From positions 1,612,001 to 1,676,000 of the forward strand of contig NZ_JAIVLR010000001.1 in NCBI RefSeq assembly GCF_020524765.1: a DNA stretch of 64,000 nt. The letters are read 5' to 3'. Source of the stretch: Qipengyuania gaetbuli. GTDB lineage: Bacteria; Pseudomonadota; Alphaproteobacteria; Sphingomonadales; Sphingomonadaceae. The position numbers were made by a program, and so were the translations under genes. A model generated the notes under the pieces. It was given only the letters and a program-made list of their open reading frames with translations. It made no database searches and was not told the DNA's origin. Positions 10,657 through 20,453 of this stretch are shown piece after piece (within the stretch, counting starts at the first letter, position 1; every line of letters starts with the position of its first letter).

Positions 10657-12057
10657 ATGACTATCAAGACTCTTCTTCTTTCCGGCGCGGCTGGCGCCAT
10701 TCTTCTTGCAGGCACTGCGCAGGCGCAGAACAGCGCGCCCGAAAGCCTCCTGCCGGCCACCAAGGCACAGCCGGCCAAACCCGCCCCTGCAAAGCAGCAG
10801 AGCGTCGATGAAGCCTTCGGCGATATCCGCATGGAAAGCGGCGAAGTCGTGCAGGAAGTGCCCTCGCTGGAAGGCGAATGGTCGGTCGAACAGGTCGAGG
10901 CGCTGCTCGCTTATATCCCGACCGTTGCCGCCGAAGGGCTGAACCCGGCCGATTACCGCGCCGACGAGCTCAGCGAACTGCTGACCGTCAAGGGGCCGGG
11001 CGGCGAGGTGAACCGCATGGCGAGTGAAATCTTCGTCTGGCTGGTCGAGGATTTGCGCGACGGGCGCACGCCGATGGAATCGCGCCGCCAGTGGTTCGTC
11101 GTCGATCCCGATGCGGACCGCCTGCCGACCTGGAAGCTGCTGGAAGAAGCGCTGGCGAGCGGCGACATCGCCGGCACGCTCGATTCGCTCGACCCCGTGC
11201 ACCCCGATTACGACAGGCTGCGCACCGAGCTGGCGTCGGCCAAGGATCCTGCCAAGCGCAAGCTGATCCGCGCCAATATGGACCGCTGGCGCTGGCTGCC
11301 GCAGGACCTCGGCAAGCAGTACCTGCTAACCAACGTGCCCGAATACAAGCTGCGGCTGACCGTCAATGGCCGCATCATCAAGAGCTACCGCACCATCGTC
11401 GGCAAGCCGGGCCGCACCGCGACCCCGCAGCTGGCCGAAATGGTCGAGGCAGTCATCTACAACCCGACCTGGACCGTCCCGCAGTCGATCGTGAAAGGCG
11501 AAGGCCTGGGCGCGAAAGTGCTGGGCAATCCCGGCTGGGCCAAGGCCGCCGGCTACAAGGCGACCAAGGGCGCCAATGGCTGGGTCACCGTGGTTCAGCA
11601 GCCGGGGCCGCAGAACGCGCTCGGCCTGATGAAGCTCGACATGCCCAATCCGCACGCGATCTTCCTGCACGATACGCCCAGCCGCAATCTGTTCGCGCAG
11701 GACAACCGCGCGCTCAGCCACGGCTGCATCCGCGTGCAGGGTGCACGCGAACTGGCCATGACGATGTCGCTGCTCGGCAATGCGGAAAACAAGGACGAAT
11801 TCCCCGCCATCATCGAGGAAGTCTCGCAGATCACCGCGAGCGGCGAGTACACGCGCTATGCGATGGAGAAGCAGTGGCCGGTCTACATCACCTATTTCAC
11901 CATGGCGAGCGACGTCGACGGGGTGATGAAGACCTTCGGCGACATCTACGACCGCGATGCGCCGGTTCTTGCCGCGCTCGATGCGCCGCGCCAGTCCAAC
12001 CGCGCCCGCGAAACGAGCGAGGAAGTCGTCGAGATCGTCGACGACATGCAGACCTGA
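10657..12057 (+). CDS. Periplasmic L,D-transpeptidase, YcbB/LdtD-like
   Basis: A 466-residue protein with a signal peptide (LLLSGAAGAILLAGTAQAQ), a central scaffold and a YkuD catalytic domain. The active-site motif SHGCIRVQGA places the catalytic cysteine near residue 357, with an upstream HDTPSRNLF segment typical of YcbB-type enzymes. These enzymes form 3-3 cross-links in peptidoglycan or attach proteins to it. A polar C-terminal extension of about 40 residues follows the domain. It is convergent with a second, unrelated-subfamily L,D-transpeptidase gene only 18 bases away, so this locus is devoted to the cell wall. Confidence 0.9.
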   Translation: MTIKTLLLSGAAGAILLAGTAQAQNSAPESLLPATKAQPAKPAPAKQQSVDEAFGDIRMESGEVVQEVPSLEGEWSVEQVEALLAYIPTVAAEGLNPADYRADELSELLTVKGPGGEVNRMASEIFVWLVEDLRDGRTPMESRRQWFVVDPDADRLPTWKLLEEALASGDIAGTLDSLDPVHPDYDRLRTELASAKDPAKRKLIRANMDRWRWLPQDLGKQYLLTNVPEYKLRLTVNGRIIKSYRTIVGKPGRTATPQLAEMVEAVIYNPTWTVPQSIVKGEGLGAKVLGNPGWAKAAGYKATKGANGWVTVVQQPGPQNALGLMKLDMPNPHAIFLHDTPSRNLFAQDNRALSHGCIRVQGARELAMTMSLLGNAENKDEFPAIIEEVSQITASGEYTRYAMEKQWPVYITYFTMASDVDGVMKTFGDIYDRDAPVLAALDAPRQSNRARETSEEVVEIVDDMQT

Positions 12058-12075
12058 GCCATTAGGGAATAAGGC

Positions 12076-12783
12076 CTAGTAAAGGCCGGGATTGGTGCGC
12101 TCGAACGTGCCGCCCCCCGGCCGCAGGAGCAGGTCCATCTGCGCCATCGGCGGGGGCAGCTGGCTGCCGTCCGCTTCGAGGCCGAGGCTTTCGGCAAACA
12201 GCAGGCGCCCGCCGCTCAGCTTCAGAAGCACCTTGTCGAACTGGTCGGGGCCGAGCGCGAAGCACCCGTTCGACCGGCCGAGCCGCCCGTAGCGCGAGAT
12301 ATGTTCGGGCCGTGCATATTCGGCCGGATGCATCACGATGGCGCGCGGCAGGGCGTTGGAGTTGGTCGGGTCCAGCCCGTCCAGCCTGATCGAGGTGCCG
12401 TAGCGCCCGCGATACCAGCTGCGCGTCATATAGGCACCGCGGCTGGTCGCCTCGCTGCCTTCGATGTTGGAATAGCGCTTCAGCCAACCGTCGTGCTCGC
12501 CGTCGGAACCCGTGCCGTGAGTGACGAAGAAGCTTTCAACCCGCTCGTTCTCGAGATCGACGAAGTGGAAGCGTTCCTTGGCCGAATGGAGGCCGAAATC
12601 GGCAATGCCGACGATATCCTTCTTCCAGATATCCGCGCCAACGCGGTCCAGCTGGCGGCGGGCGATCTCGATCAGCTTGCGGTCGCGCGAGGAGGTCGGA
12701 TTGACCTGCGCAAAGACGCGCGCGGGCAGCGCGGCAGCGGTTGCGGCTGCAATGGTACCCTTGATGAGATCGCGACGCTTCAT
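12076..12783 (-). CDS. Murein L,D-transpeptidase catalytic domain (YkuD_2) protein
   Basis: A 235-residue protein starting [20 protein letters not shown], a Tat-like signal (RRDLIKG) with a cleavage site after RVFAQ. The mature part has the YkuD_2 arrangement: [18 protein letters not shown], a conserved [11 protein letters not shown] segment, [11 protein letters not shown] and the putative catalytic motif GRSNGCFAL. Its start overlaps the stop of the upstream deacetylase-like gene (ATGA), so the two are translationally coupled. Periplasmic peptidoglycan modification is inferred from the family. Confidence 0.85.
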   Translation of the reverse strand: MKRRDLIKGTIAAATAAALPARVFAQVNPTSSRDRKLIEIARRQLDRVGADIWKKDIVGIADFGLHSAKERFHFVDLENERVESFFVTHGTGSDGEHDGWLKRYSNIEGSEATSRGAYMTRSWYRGRYGTSIRLDGLDPTNSNALPRAIVMHPAEYARPEHISRYGRLGRSNGCFALGPDQFDKVLLKLSGGRLLFAESLGLEADGSQLPPPMAQMDLLLRPGGGTFERTNPGLY

Positions 12784-13700
12784 GGTTTCTGGCTTATAAC
12801 ATAGGACGTGCTGCGCGAAAATGAATGGTCGAATGCGACATTCGCCTGCGCGCAGGTAAGCATGGAACGCGCGTGCCGCCGTGCGACTTCCAGCGGATCG
12901 GTCCCGTATCCGCCACCAAGCGCACTTGCGAGCGGGAGTCCACGCCCGCGCACCGCGTTCACGACGAAGCGGTCGCGCGCCGCGATACCTTCATCGCTCA
13001 GGGCCAGCCGGCCTAGCCGGTCGTCCGCATGGACGTCCACACCGGCTTGGTACAACACGATATCCGGCGCGAAGCTGTCGAGGACCTGCGGCAGGTGGCG
13101 TTCCAGCGCTTCCAGATAGCCGTCGTCGTCCGTCCCGTCGGCCAGCGGCACGTCGAGGCTGGAGCGCGCCTTGCGCACCGGGAAGTTCTTTTCCGCGTGG
13201 AGCGACAGGGTGAAAATGTCGTCGCGCCCGGCCGTTAGGCTGGCGGTCCCGTCGCCCTGGTGCACGTCGAGGTCGACCACCAGCACGCGCGCCGCATCGC
13301 CTTGTGCAATCAGGCGGTTGGCGCAGACGGCAAGGTCGTTGAACACGCAGTAACCCGCACCGGTATCGTGCAGCGCGTGGTGGCTGCCGGCCGCGGAATT
13401 GGCGGCATAGCCATGCTCGAAGGCAAGCTGCGCTGCGAGCCACGTGCCGCCATTGGTATGCGTTACGCGGCTGGCGATATGCGGGGTGACGGGAAAGCCG
13501 ATGCGGCGTTCCTTGTCGGGCGGGACCGCGGCGCTCAGCACTTCCTCGACGTAAGCGGGGCAATGGACCGCCTCTAGCCACTGGCGCGGGCAGGGCGGGG
13601 GCGCGTGTTCGGTAATCGGCTCGCCGCTTTCGCGCAGCACCTGCATGACCGCCCGGTACTTGTCGAAACGGAAGGTCCCGCGCGCGGGCGCGGGCGCCAT
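12780..13700 (-). CDS. Histone deacetylase / AcuC-like family hydrolase
   Basis: About 306 residues of an arginase/deacetylase fold. Zn ligands and catalytic residues are visible in [30 protein letters not shown] and [16 protein letters not shown], followed by GGGYG. The probable substrates are acetylated small molecules or proteins; the family does not fix which. The ATG at 13700 has no ribosome binding site and cuts off the expected first strand: codons upstream read LHVVHHVDY and resemble the family N-terminus. An ATC at 13728-13730 preceded by AGAGGG may be the true start. It follows the FAD oxidoreductase gene by about 40 bases and overlaps the next gene by four. Confidence 0.88.
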   Translation of the reverse strand: MAPAPARGTFRFDKYRAVMQVLRESGEPITEHAPPPCPRQWLEAVHCPAYVEEVLSAAVPPDKERRIGFPVTPHIASRVTHTNGGTWLAAQLAFEHGYAANSAAGSHHALHDTGAGYCVFNDLAVCANRLIAQGDAARVLVVDLDVHQGDGTASLTAGRDDIFTLSLHAEKNFPVRKARSSLDVPLADGTDDDGYLEALERHLPQVLDSFAPDIVLYQAGVDVHADDRLGRLALSDEGIAARDRFVVNAVRGRGLPLASALGGGYGTDPLEVARRHARSMLTCAQANVAFDHSFSRSTSYVISQKP

Positions 13701-13740
13701 GTAATCGACGTGGTGGACGACGTGGAGGATGGCGCGCCCT

Positions 13741-15162
13741 CTAGCCTGCCTGCGCTTCTGCCGCAGCCTTGGCCGCCAGCTTCTGGAGGTTCGGCATGGC
13801 CGCCATCACCGCCCCCTGCATCTCGGCAATGATGCCGAGCCGCTCCGGCGCGGTCTCGCGCAACTGGCGGATCGTCGGGGCCGAGGGATCGAGCCGCGAT
13901 GCCGCGAGGAACTCGGACACCTTCGGGTTCTGCGCCCAGGTGAATCGGTTGATGCCGGTGCCGAGGATGATGCCGGCATAGCCGTCGATATTGTCGATGA
14001 AGGACACCGGGCGGCAGAGCGCGTTCTTTTCCTCGTCCGTGTCGAAATTCGCTTCGATGAAGGCGCTGACCGCGGAATTGAGCGTCACCAGCGGGACATG
14101 CAGCAATTGCAGCACGATGCGGTCACCCTGCCACTGCGGCGCGACCGGCTTGGGCCGGACGGCCGAAGCGGTGCAGTCGATGTAGAGCGTGCCTTCGGGC
14201 ATCGCGACATCGCCACCTTGCAAGATCATGCGCCCATGCTCGACCGCCTCGACGCGGCCCATGCGCACGACATTGCCGATGCCGCGCAGCCGGTCGACTT
14301 CGCCCTGCGAGATCGTGGCGTAGTGGAACATTTCCGGCTCCACGTCGCGGTCGATGCGCAGCATCACGCCGTCGCGTTCCAGCTGGTGGAAGATCTCCGC
14401 CCCGCTGGTGGCAGTGGCGGCGGCCTTCATGATGGCGATCTGGCCGCCGATGGTGCTGTCGAAGAACTGTTCGCCCGGTTGGACGGTAGCGCGGTTGATC
14501 AGCCAGCTTTCGCGCGGTTTCACCCAGGTGATGCTGTCGGCCGGGATGCCCGCCTCCAGCAGCCAGACGCCGGTGTCCATCGCGGTCTTGCCCGCGCCGA
14601 GAATGCAGTAATGCGGCGGCAGCGGCCCGCTCTTCCAGAGGTCCGGCAGCGCGCCGGGCACGACGACACGCACGCCGTCGGTGACCGTGAAGGCCCGCTT
14701 GTGGGTCGAGGGGACGGAGGTTTCGAAATAGGTCGTGTCGACCAGTTTGCGGCGGACCGTCACCTGCGTTTCCTCGCCCGAGAAGATGTTCCGGAAGCCT
14801 CGCTCGCCATGATATTCGCTGTTCGGGAAGTACTGCACTCGGCCCGTGGGCAGCAGGTGGTCGCGCATGACGGACTGGAAATAGGCGAGGACTTCGGCCC
14901 CGCTCGCCAGTTCGAAAAAGCCCTTGTTGGGACCGGCCTCGTCGATCCGGTCCTGCCCCAGCGGCACCCGGTTGACCCCGTAGGACGAACTCGGCTGGTG
15001 CAGCGCGACGAAGGAATAGGCATCGTTCCAGTGCCCGCCGGGCGCCGAATGACGGTCGACCATGACCACCGTCGCCTGTTCGTCCTGATCGAGCAGCGTG
15101 TCGACGAAGGAGAGCGCGGTCGCACCCGCGCCGATGACCAAGTAATCCGCTTCGAGAGCCAT
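13741..15162 (-). CDS. FAD/NAD(P)-binding oxidoreductase, monooxygenase-like
   Basis: The 473-residue protein starts [20 protein letters not shown], a Rossmann nucleotide-binding motif (GAGATA) near residue 11, then [15 protein letters not shown], the GGHW pattern seen in flavin monooxygenase-like proteins. A second dinucleotide site is suggested by [20 protein letters not shown]. No membrane segments are seen. GATAGGAGATACGGCGCA upstream of the ATG at 15160-15162 supports that start; the longer frame to 15327 overlaps the neighbouring gene. It probably shares a transcript with the thioredoxin-like lipoprotein upstream and the deacetylase-like gene downstream. Substrate unknown. Confidence 0.82.
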   Translation of the reverse strand: MALEADYLVIGAGATALSFVDTLLDQDEQATVVMVDRHSAPGGHWNDAYSFVALHQPSSSYGVNRVPLGQDRIDEAGPNKGFFELASGAEVLAYFQSVMRDHLLPTGRVQYFPNSEYHGERGFRNIFSGEETQVTVRRKLVDTTYFETSVPSTHKRAFTVTDGVRVVVPGALPDLWKSGPLPPHYCILGAGKTAMDTGVWLLEAGIPADSITWVKPRESWLINRATVQPGEQFFDSTIGGQIAIMKAAATATSGAEIFHQLERDGVMLRIDRDVEPEMFHYATISQGEVDRLRGIGNVVRMGRVEAVEHGRMILQGGDVAMPEGTLYIDCTASAVRPKPVAPQWQGDRIVLQLLHVPLVTLNSAVSAFIEANFDTDEEKNALCRPVSFIDNIDGYAGIILGTGINRFTWAQNPKVSEFLAASRLDPSAPTIRQLRETAPERLGIIAEMQGAVMAAMPNLQKLAAKAAAEAQAG

Positions 15163-15175
15163 TGCGCCGTATCTC

Positions 15176-15670
15176 CTATCCGGCGAGGCCGACCAGTTCC
15201 TCGTAGATTGCATCCTCGCTGCGACTCGCAGCATTGCGCCACGTCGTTGCCGTGTCCGCATTGACCAGTGTGCCGTCAGCAGTGACGACCAGCAAGTTCG
15301 GCGTGCCGGGCAGTTCTTCGAGGCCAAAGCGTTGCGCGATGTCGAGATTGTGCCCGTCGCCCGTCTGCGGAAGGCCGACGTTGACGTAGACGAGTTCGTA
15401 CTTGCTCTCGACCAGTTCGGCGAACCGCGGCGTTTCCAGCCAGCCTGCCAGCGCGCGGCTGTCGTGGCACCAGTTCCCGCCCATCACCAGCAGCAGGCGG
15501 GTGCCGCGCTCGGACGCGCGGGCCAGCGCCGCATCGACTTCGCCCATCGGGTTCTTTGTCACCGCATAGGGCCGTGCCTCGGGATGGGCCGGTGCGGCGG
15601 TTTCGGGAACGGTGGCGCAGGCAGCGAGCGAGAGGCTGGCGAGCAGGAGGAGCGGTGTGCGGTGCATCAC
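15176..15670 (-). CDS. Thioredoxin-fold lipoprotein with a single active-site cysteine
   Basis: A 164-residue protein with a lipobox (SLAAC, cysteine 18), so it is probably a periplasmic lipoprotein. The body has the thioredoxin-like order: LLLVMGGNWCHDSRALAGWL at the active site, YELVYVNVGLPQ, and LPGTPNLLVVTADGTLV with the cis-proline. The active site is WCHDS instead of WCxxC, so only the first cysteine (C68) is present. That fits a thiol-binding or persulfide/mixed-disulfide role rather than a dithiol oxidase. It lies 13 bases upstream of the FAD oxidoreductase on the same strand. Confidence 0.82.
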   Translation of the reverse strand: MMHRTPLLLLASLSLAACATVPETAAPAHPEARPYAVTKNPMGEVDAALARASERGTRLLLVMGGNWCHDSRALAGWLETPRFAELVESKYELVYVNVGLPQTGDGHNLDIAQRFGLEELPGTPNLLVVTADGTLVNADTATTWRNAASRSEDAIYEELVGLAG

Positions 15671-15717
15671 CGGTTCTTAGCGAGCGTCATGCCGGGCCGA
15701 AAGCCCCGCCTTCGCAA

Positions 15718-16263
15718 TCACATGTTGGACAGCACCATCTGCCCGCCGCGGATTTCCACGCTGCGGACATGGGCGAGGTAGCTCTGGCCGAGCAGGGAGA
15801 CGTCCAGTCCTTCGGGAATGATGATCGCCTCGACATTGCGGGCGGTGATGCCGCCGACATCGATTTCGGGAATGCGCCGGATGACGCCGTGCACATCGCC
15901 GCTCGCACCGCGGCCGACGACGGCGACTTCGTGCTGTTCCCAGCTCAGACCAGCCGCGCGGGCATCGTCCCCGGTCAGCGCCACGACCGATGCGCCGGTG
16001 TCGACGATCACGTTGAACTTTGCCGCACCCACGCTGGCGCTGGAATAATAGTGGCCGTCGCCCGCGCGTTCGAGGCGCACCTCGCCGTACCATTCGCCGC
16101 CCTGCTGGGCTTCGATCACGGCATCGCTCGACCACGGGTTGGGCGAGGAGTTGAAGCGTTTCACCTCTCCCGGCTCCTCTGCGGCCACGCCCGGATGGTC
16201 GCGCACGGCGAACGCGGCGAGGCCCGAAATGGCGGCAACGATGAAGAGCAGCGGCCTGATCAT
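15718..16263 (-). CDS. Retropepsin-like aspartic protease, TIGR02281/clan AA type
   Basis: A 181-residue protein with an N-terminal membrane anchor or signal (LLFIVAAISGLAAFAV) and a C-terminal retropepsin fold. The active-site triad FNVIVDTGASVVALT places the catalytic aspartate at residue 88, and it is followed by GVIRRIPEIDVGGITARNVEA and a hydrophobic SLLGQSYL segment typical of the family. Enzymes of this type would act as homodimers, probably in the periplasm. It is a single gene between the lipoprotein and an integral membrane protein. Confidence 0.87.
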   Translation of the reverse strand: MIRPLLFIVAAISGLAAFAVRDHPGVAAEEPGEVKRFNSSPNPWSSDAVIEAQQGGEWYGEVRLERAGDGHYYSSASVGAAKFNVIVDTGASVVALTGDDARAAGLSWEQHEVAVVGRGASGDVHGVIRRIPEIDVGGITARNVEAIIIPEGLDVSLLGQSYLAHVRSVEIRGGQMVLSNM

Positions 16264-16287
16264 GGCCGCAAACCTAGCGGGAAGGGA

Positions 16288-17043
16288 TTAAACCGCCGTA
16301 AAGCCCGCGTCGTCGCCCTTGTCGAGCGGTTCGGACAACGGACGGTAGCCGTGGTGGATAGCGGTGCCCCATGCGCCCGCCAGCAGGCCGACGACGAGGC
16401 TGTCGAAGACCATCAGCGCCCAGACCAGAGCCTTGTCCGCGCCCATCGCCCAGACGTGGTTCTGCGAATGCAGCCACATCAGCGGGACGAGGACGATGGC
16501 CGAGAAGATCACGATGCGCAGCGCTGCGCCCCAGCCAGAGCGATAGACGGAGGCAAGCGTTGCAGACCGGTCGCCGACCAGTCCTGCGATGAGCATGACG
16601 AAGATCGGCAGGGTAATGATGCTGAAGGCAATCGAGATCGCTTGGACGGTCGTTTCGCCGTAGTGCGCGGCACCGATTTCGAGGCCCGTGCTGGCCAGCC
16701 CCACCACGATGTTGGCGACCAGCGCTATGCCGAAGACCTTCCACGCGATCCCCTTGATCGACCACCAGGGCAACCCTTCGCGCCGCGCCGCCCAGAAGCG
16801 GATCGCGGCGAGGATGGCGATCAGGTAGCCGGCGAGCTTGGCATAGCCGAAGGCCCAGCGCGTCTCGCCGTTCGATACCGCGCGTGCGGTCTCGATATCG
16901 TCGAACATGCCAAGGTTTATCTCGGCCACGTGCTGGATGAAATCCGGCACGATCGCGATGAGGGGGATGACCGGCGCAAGCAGCCAGATACGGCCGCTGT
17001 CGCGCAGGACATCAACGATGCGGCGCGCGAATGCCTTGATCAC
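16288..17043 (-). CDS. Integral membrane protein of unknown function
   Basis: A 251-residue protein with about five or six hydrophobic helices, for example [34 protein letters not shown] and [16 protein letters not shown]. The start codon is GTG at 17043, and it overlaps the ispG stop as GTGA, so it is translationally coupled to ispG. I do not recognise a transporter or enzyme motif. Position behind ispG is a common arrangement but no functional link can be read from sequence. Confidence 0.78.
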   Translation of the reverse strand: MIKAFARRIVDVLRDSGRIWLLAPVIPLIAIVPDFIQHVAEINLGMFDDIETARAVSNGETRWAFGYAKLAGYLIAILAAIRFWAARREGLPWWSIKGIAWKVFGIALVANIVVGLASTGLEIGAAHYGETTVQAISIAFSIITLPIFVMLIAGLVGDRSATLASVYRSGWGAALRIVIFSAIVLVPLMWLHSQNHVWAMGADKALVWALMVFDSLVVGLLAGAWGTAIHHGYRPLSEPLDKGDDAGFTAV

Positions 17044-18179
17044 TCGGCGGCGACCGCGTGCGGATCGAAAGCGACCGCGTCACCGGCCTCGATGGCGGCG
17101 GCCTTTTCCTCCACCAGCCGGACGATGTGGTCGAGCATGTCCTCGTTCTCGATATGGTGATCCTTCACGCCCGAGAGATAGACCATGTGCTTGCCATTGC
17201 CGCCGCCGGTCAGGCCGATGTCGGTCTCGCGCGCTTCGCCCGGACCGTTGACGACGCAGCCGAGAACCGAAAGGCTCATGGGCGTCTTGATGTGTTCGAG
17301 CCGCTTTTCCAGCGCCTCGACCGTGCGGATGACGTCGAAGCCCTGGCGCGAGCAGCTGGGGCAGGAGACGACGCGCACGCCGCGGGTCCTGAGGCCCAGC
17401 GCCTTCAGCATCTCGAAGCCGACTTTCACTTCCTGCTCCGGCTCGGCCGACAGCGACACGCGGATCGTGTCGCCGATGCCGGCCCACAGCAGGCTGCCGA
17501 TGCCGATGGAGGACTTGACCGTCCCGCCGATGAGGCCGCCCGCTTCGGTGATACCTAGATGCAGCGGGCAGTCCACCGCTTCGGCAAGGCCGTGATAGGC
17601 CGCAACCGCGAGGAACACGTCGGACGCCTTCACCGCGACCTTGTATTCGTGGAAATCATGGTCCTGCAGCAGCTTGATGTGGTCGAGCGCGCTCTCGATC
17701 AGTGCCTCGGGGCACGGCTCGCCGTATTTTTCGAGCAGGTCCTTCTCGAGGCTGCCCGCGTTCACGCCGATGCGGATCGCGCAGCCGTTCGCCTTGGCGG
17801 CGCGCACGACTTCGGCAACGCGTTCGGACGAGCCGATATTGCCCGGATTGATGCGCAGGCAGGCCGCGCCCTTGTCGGCGGCCTCCAGCGCGCGCTTGTA
17901 GTGGAAGTGGATGTCCGCAACGATCGGGACATTCGCCGCCTTGGTGATCTTGTCGAAATTCGCAGTCGCTTCCTCGGTCGGGCAGGACACGCGAATGATG
18001 TCGGCGCCCACATCCTCGCAGCGGCGGATCTGGTCGATCGTCGCCCCCACGTCTTCGGTGGGCGTATTGGTCATGGTCTGCACGGTAATCGGCGCATCGC
18101 CCCCGACAGGGACATTGCCGACCATGATCTGGCGGGACTGGCGGCGCTCGATAGTGCGCCAGGGACGTACGGATGACAT
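17040..18179 (-). CDS. ispG: 4-hydroxy-3-methylbut-2-en-1-yl diphosphate synthase
   Basis: [4Fe-4S] enzyme of the MEP isoprenoid pathway that converts MEcPP to HMBPP. The 379-residue protein starts [20 protein letters not shown] and contains the TIM-barrel motifs [35 protein letters not shown] and, at the C-terminus, the cluster cysteines in [11 protein letters not shown] and [16 protein letters not shown]. The open frame continues upstream to 19061, but that part runs antisense through the ZntB gene and has no family similarity, so the start at 18179 is used. It is the first gene of a two-gene unit with the overlapping membrane protein. Confidence 0.97.
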   Translation of the reverse strand: MSSVRPWRTIERRQSRQIMVGNVPVGGDAPITVQTMTNTPTEDVGATIDQIRRCEDVGADIIRVSCPTEEATANFDKITKAANVPIVADIHFHYKRALEAADKGAACLRINPGNIGSSERVAEVVRAAKANGCAIRIGVNAGSLEKDLLEKYGEPCPEALIESALDHIKLLQDHDFHEYKVAVKASDVFLAVAAYHGLAEAVDCPLHLGITEAGGLIGGTVKSSIGIGSLLWAGIGDTIRVSLSAEPEQEVKVGFEMLKALGLRTRGVRVVSCPSCSRQGFDVIRTVEALEKRLEHIKTPMSLSVLGCVVNGPGEARETDIGLTGGGNGKHMVYLSGVKDHHIENEDMLDHIVRLVEEKAAAIEAGDAVAFDPHAVAAE

Positions 18180-18248
18180 GGGGGCGATATAGAGGCGCTT
18201 CGATGAAGGGGCAATGACAGGCCGCACGACTTGGGGCATGAGACGCGC

Positions 18249-19250
18249 ATGAGCGAAGCGACCGACGAAATCTCGACCCAGACCCCGCTGTTGTTCGGGC
18301 GCGTGATGGACGGCAAGGGCGGGGCCCGGCCCATCGGCTGGGACGAGGCGCAGGGATGGACGCCGCAGTCGGCGGACGAAGTGCTGTGGCTGCACCTGCG
18401 CCGCGATTTTGCAGGCACGCGCCTGTGGCTCGAAAACGAGCTCCGCATGCCCGAGCCCACTGCCGAACTGCTGACCAGCGACCAGACACGGCCGCGCGCC
18501 TTTCGCGAGGACGATACGCTGGTGGCGACATTGCGAGGCATCAATTTCAATCCGGGCGCAGAACCGGAAGACATGATCTCGATGCAGCTGTGGAGCGACG
18601 GGCAGCGCCTCATCACCCTGCGCCGCGCGCCGATGCAGACCCCGCGCGAGGTGATGGGTATGCTCGACCGCGGCGACGGCCCGCTCGATGCAGGTGGCAC
18701 CATCACGCTGCTGGCGGAACTGCTCATCACCCGCATGAGCCAGTCGATCGTCGACATGAACCAGGTGCTCGACGAACTGGAAGACGAGGACCCGGAGAAA
18801 GACCCCGAAGGGATGCTGAAGCGCATCTCCACCATCCGGCGCAACTGCCTCAGCCTCAAGCGCCACATGGCCCCGCAGCACGAGGCGCTGGAGCAGATCA
18901 GCCGCGATTCGCCCGACTGGTTCGAGGAAGAGGACCGCCGCGAGATCGCGGAAAGCATCGCGCGCCTGCGGCGCTATCTCGACGATATCGACATCAGCAA
19001 GGAAAGCGCCGTCGTGCTGCAGGACGAACTGCGCGCCCGCAGCCTCGCCAGCAGCGAACATGCGACCTACATGCTGACCATCGTGGCAGGTATCTTCCTG
19101 CCGCTGTCGTTCCTTACCGGCCTGCTCGGCATCAATGTCGGCGGCATGCCGGGGGCCGACAATCCCGAGGCGTTCTGGGTAGTGGTGACCGCCTGCCTTG
19201 CGGTTTTCGTCACGCTGATCGTGGTCTTCCGCCGCCTGCGCTGGCTCTAG
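18249..19250 (+). CDS. zntB: CorA-family divalent cation transporter, ZntB-like
   Basis: The 333-residue protein has a long cytoplasmic alpha/beta and helical stalk domain, then two C-terminal membrane helices ([21 protein letters not shown] and [20 protein letters not shown]). The signature between them is GINVGGMPG, the GxN form found in ZntB-type members rather than the GMN of CorA magnesium channels. ZntB proteins move Zn(II). It starts at the ATG at 18249 rather than an upstream in-frame non-ATG codon at 18231. It is convergent with the sigma factor operon next door; a metal-related link is suggestive but unproven. Confidence 0.88.
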   Translation: MSEATDEISTQTPLLFGRVMDGKGGARPIGWDEAQGWTPQSADEVLWLHLRRDFAGTRLWLENELRMPEPTAELLTSDQTRPRAFREDDTLVATLRGINFNPGAEPEDMISMQLWSDGQRLITLRRAPMQTPREVMGMLDRGDGPLDAGGTITLLAELLITRMSQSIVDMNQVLDELEDEDPEKDPEGMLKRISTIRRNCLSLKRHMAPQHEALEQISRDSPDWFEEEDRREIAESIARLRRYLDDIDISKESAVVLQDELRARSLASSEHATYMLTIVAGIFLPLSFLTGLLGINVGGMPGADNPEAFWVVVTACLAVFVTLIVVFRRLRWL

Positions 19251-19253
19251 GCC

Positions 19254-19901
19254 CTACCAGCGCACCAGCGGGGGCACGGCGATCCGGCCGACGAGCCCCA
19301 TCAGCGCGACCGGCGCGACATGCCAGATGCCGAGGTGGTCGATGGTGTCGATCGGGCAGGCAAGGCCGTAGGCGAAGCTGCCGATGGCGCCTGCTGCAAT
19401 GCCGGTGAACAGCCCTGCCGCACCTAGCGAGACAGGCGCGCCGCGCCGCAGCCACAGCACCAGCGCTGTCGCCGTCACGAGGCCGAAGCCTGCGCCGGCA
19501 AGGAAGCACTCGAAGCCGTAGCGATCGCTCGACACTGCCGCGTAAAACCCGCCTGCACCCAGCGCGAGCAGTGCGGTCAGGGGCAGCAGGCCGAGCATGG
19601 CCGCCGACCAGCGCGCGCCTTCGTGGCGGTTGCCGACGCGCGGGCTCGCCATGGAGATGACCGCGCCTGCCGCTGCCACGCCGAGCAGGCCCAGCATGCC
19701 GTTGGCGATAAAGAAAATGCTCGACGCAGCGCCGGTGGCGATGCCGCGCCACAGCCCGTCGACCAGTTCGACCAGCACCACTGTGGCAAGCGCCGACAGC
19801 GCGACCAGCAGCGCACCGTGCCAGGGGCGGATCGGGGCGACGGGGGCGAGATCGGCCGCCAGTTCGTCGATCAGCGGATTGGGGACCCGGTTCATTGTCA
19901 T
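19254..19901 (-). CDS. nrsF: NrsF-family (DUF1109) membrane anti-sigma factor
   Basis: A 215-residue protein with six predicted membrane helices and few loops, the DUF1109/NrsF architecture (first helix GALLVALSALATVVLVELV; GMLGLLGVAAAGAVISM; a conserved CPIDTIDHLGIWH cysteine/histidine segment). In Caulobacter, NrsF holds the ECF factor SigF at the membrane until heavy metal stress. The start overlaps the sigma gene stop (ATGA), as expected for a sigma/anti-sigma pair. The conserved cysteines (C173-like ACPID and ECFL) would be candidate metal sensors. Confidence 0.9.
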   Translation of the reverse strand: MTMNRVPNPLIDELAADLAPVAPIRPWHGALLVALSALATVVLVELVDGLWRGIATGAASSIFFIANGMLGLLGVAAAGAVISMASPRVGNRHEGARWSAAMLGLLPLTALLALGAGGFYAAVSSDRYGFECFLAGAGFGLVTATALVLWLRRGAPVSLGAAGLFTGIAAGAIGSFAYGLACPIDTIDHLGIWHVAPVALMGLVGRIAVPPLVRW

Positions 19902-20428
19902 TCGGCCTTTTCTACGAGCGCGGACAGCTTCTTCAGCCCGCGATGGATGTTCACCTTGACCAGGCTTTCGCTCTGCCCGGTCCGTTCTGCGGCTTCCGCT
20001 ATGGAGAGCCCCTCTATCTTCACCAGTTCGATGACCTCCACCTGCCGGTCGGGCAGGTGCACGAACAACCTCTCGAGGCTCATTCGGGCCATCACGGCTT
20101 CTTCCTCGCTGTCTTCGGCGGCATCGTGGTCGCCCAGCTCGTCTTCCGCGCTGCGATAGACCTTGCGCAGGTGATCGACCCAGCGATAGCGCGCGATGGC
20201 TGCCAGCCAGGGGTAGAAGGCGCGGGTGGGGTCCCAGGTGGCGCGCTTGGCATGCACTGCCATCATCACCTCCTGCACCAAATCGTCGAGCTGGGCGGGC
20301 GGTACGCGTTTCCTGAAATAGCGCGCCAGCCACAGCTGCACTTCGCCCAGCAGGACGCGGTACATCTCGCGGTCGCCGCTCTGCGCGGCCGCCATCATGT
20401 GCGCCATGCTGGCTTCGTCGGCGATCAT
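19898..20428 (-). CDS. sigF: ECF RNA polymerase sigma factor, SigF-like
   Basis: A 176-residue ECF sigma factor. Region 2 reads LDDLVQEVMMAVHAKRATWDP plus FYPWLAAIARYRWVDHLRK; region 4 reads LPDRQVEVIELVKIEGLSIAEAAERTGQSESLVKVNIHRGLKKL. GGAGGGGCAGCG precedes the ATG at 20426-20428, so the in-frame extension to 20536 is not used. It is coupled to the NrsF gene downstream and follows DoxX and a bufferin precursor. Promoter motifs GTAACC-N16-CGAA in the divergent region at 21310-21384 match those described for Caulobacter SigF, so it probably controls this locus and itself. Confidence 0.92.
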   Translation of the reverse strand: MIADEASMAHMMAAAQSGDREMYRVLLGEVQLWLARYFRKRVPPAQLDDLVQEVMMAVHAKRATWDPTRAFYPWLAAIARYRWVDHLRKVYRSAEDELGDHDAAEDSEEEAVMARMSLERLFVHLPDRQVEVIELVKIEGLSIAEAAERTGQSESLVKVNIHRGLKKLSALVEKAE

Positions 20429-20453
20429 CGCTGCCCCTCCGCAAGCATGGCTA

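Noticed and set aside
15556..17160. 534-residue plus-strand frame opposite the protease and membrane protein genes
   Set aside because: Histidine/aspartate/arginine-rich composition typical of an antisense frame in high-GC DNA, overlapping three well-supported genes.
17040..19061. 673-residue version of IspG
   Set aside because: The first 294 residues run antisense through the ZntB-like gene and show no similarity to IspG; the start at 18179 gives the normal length.
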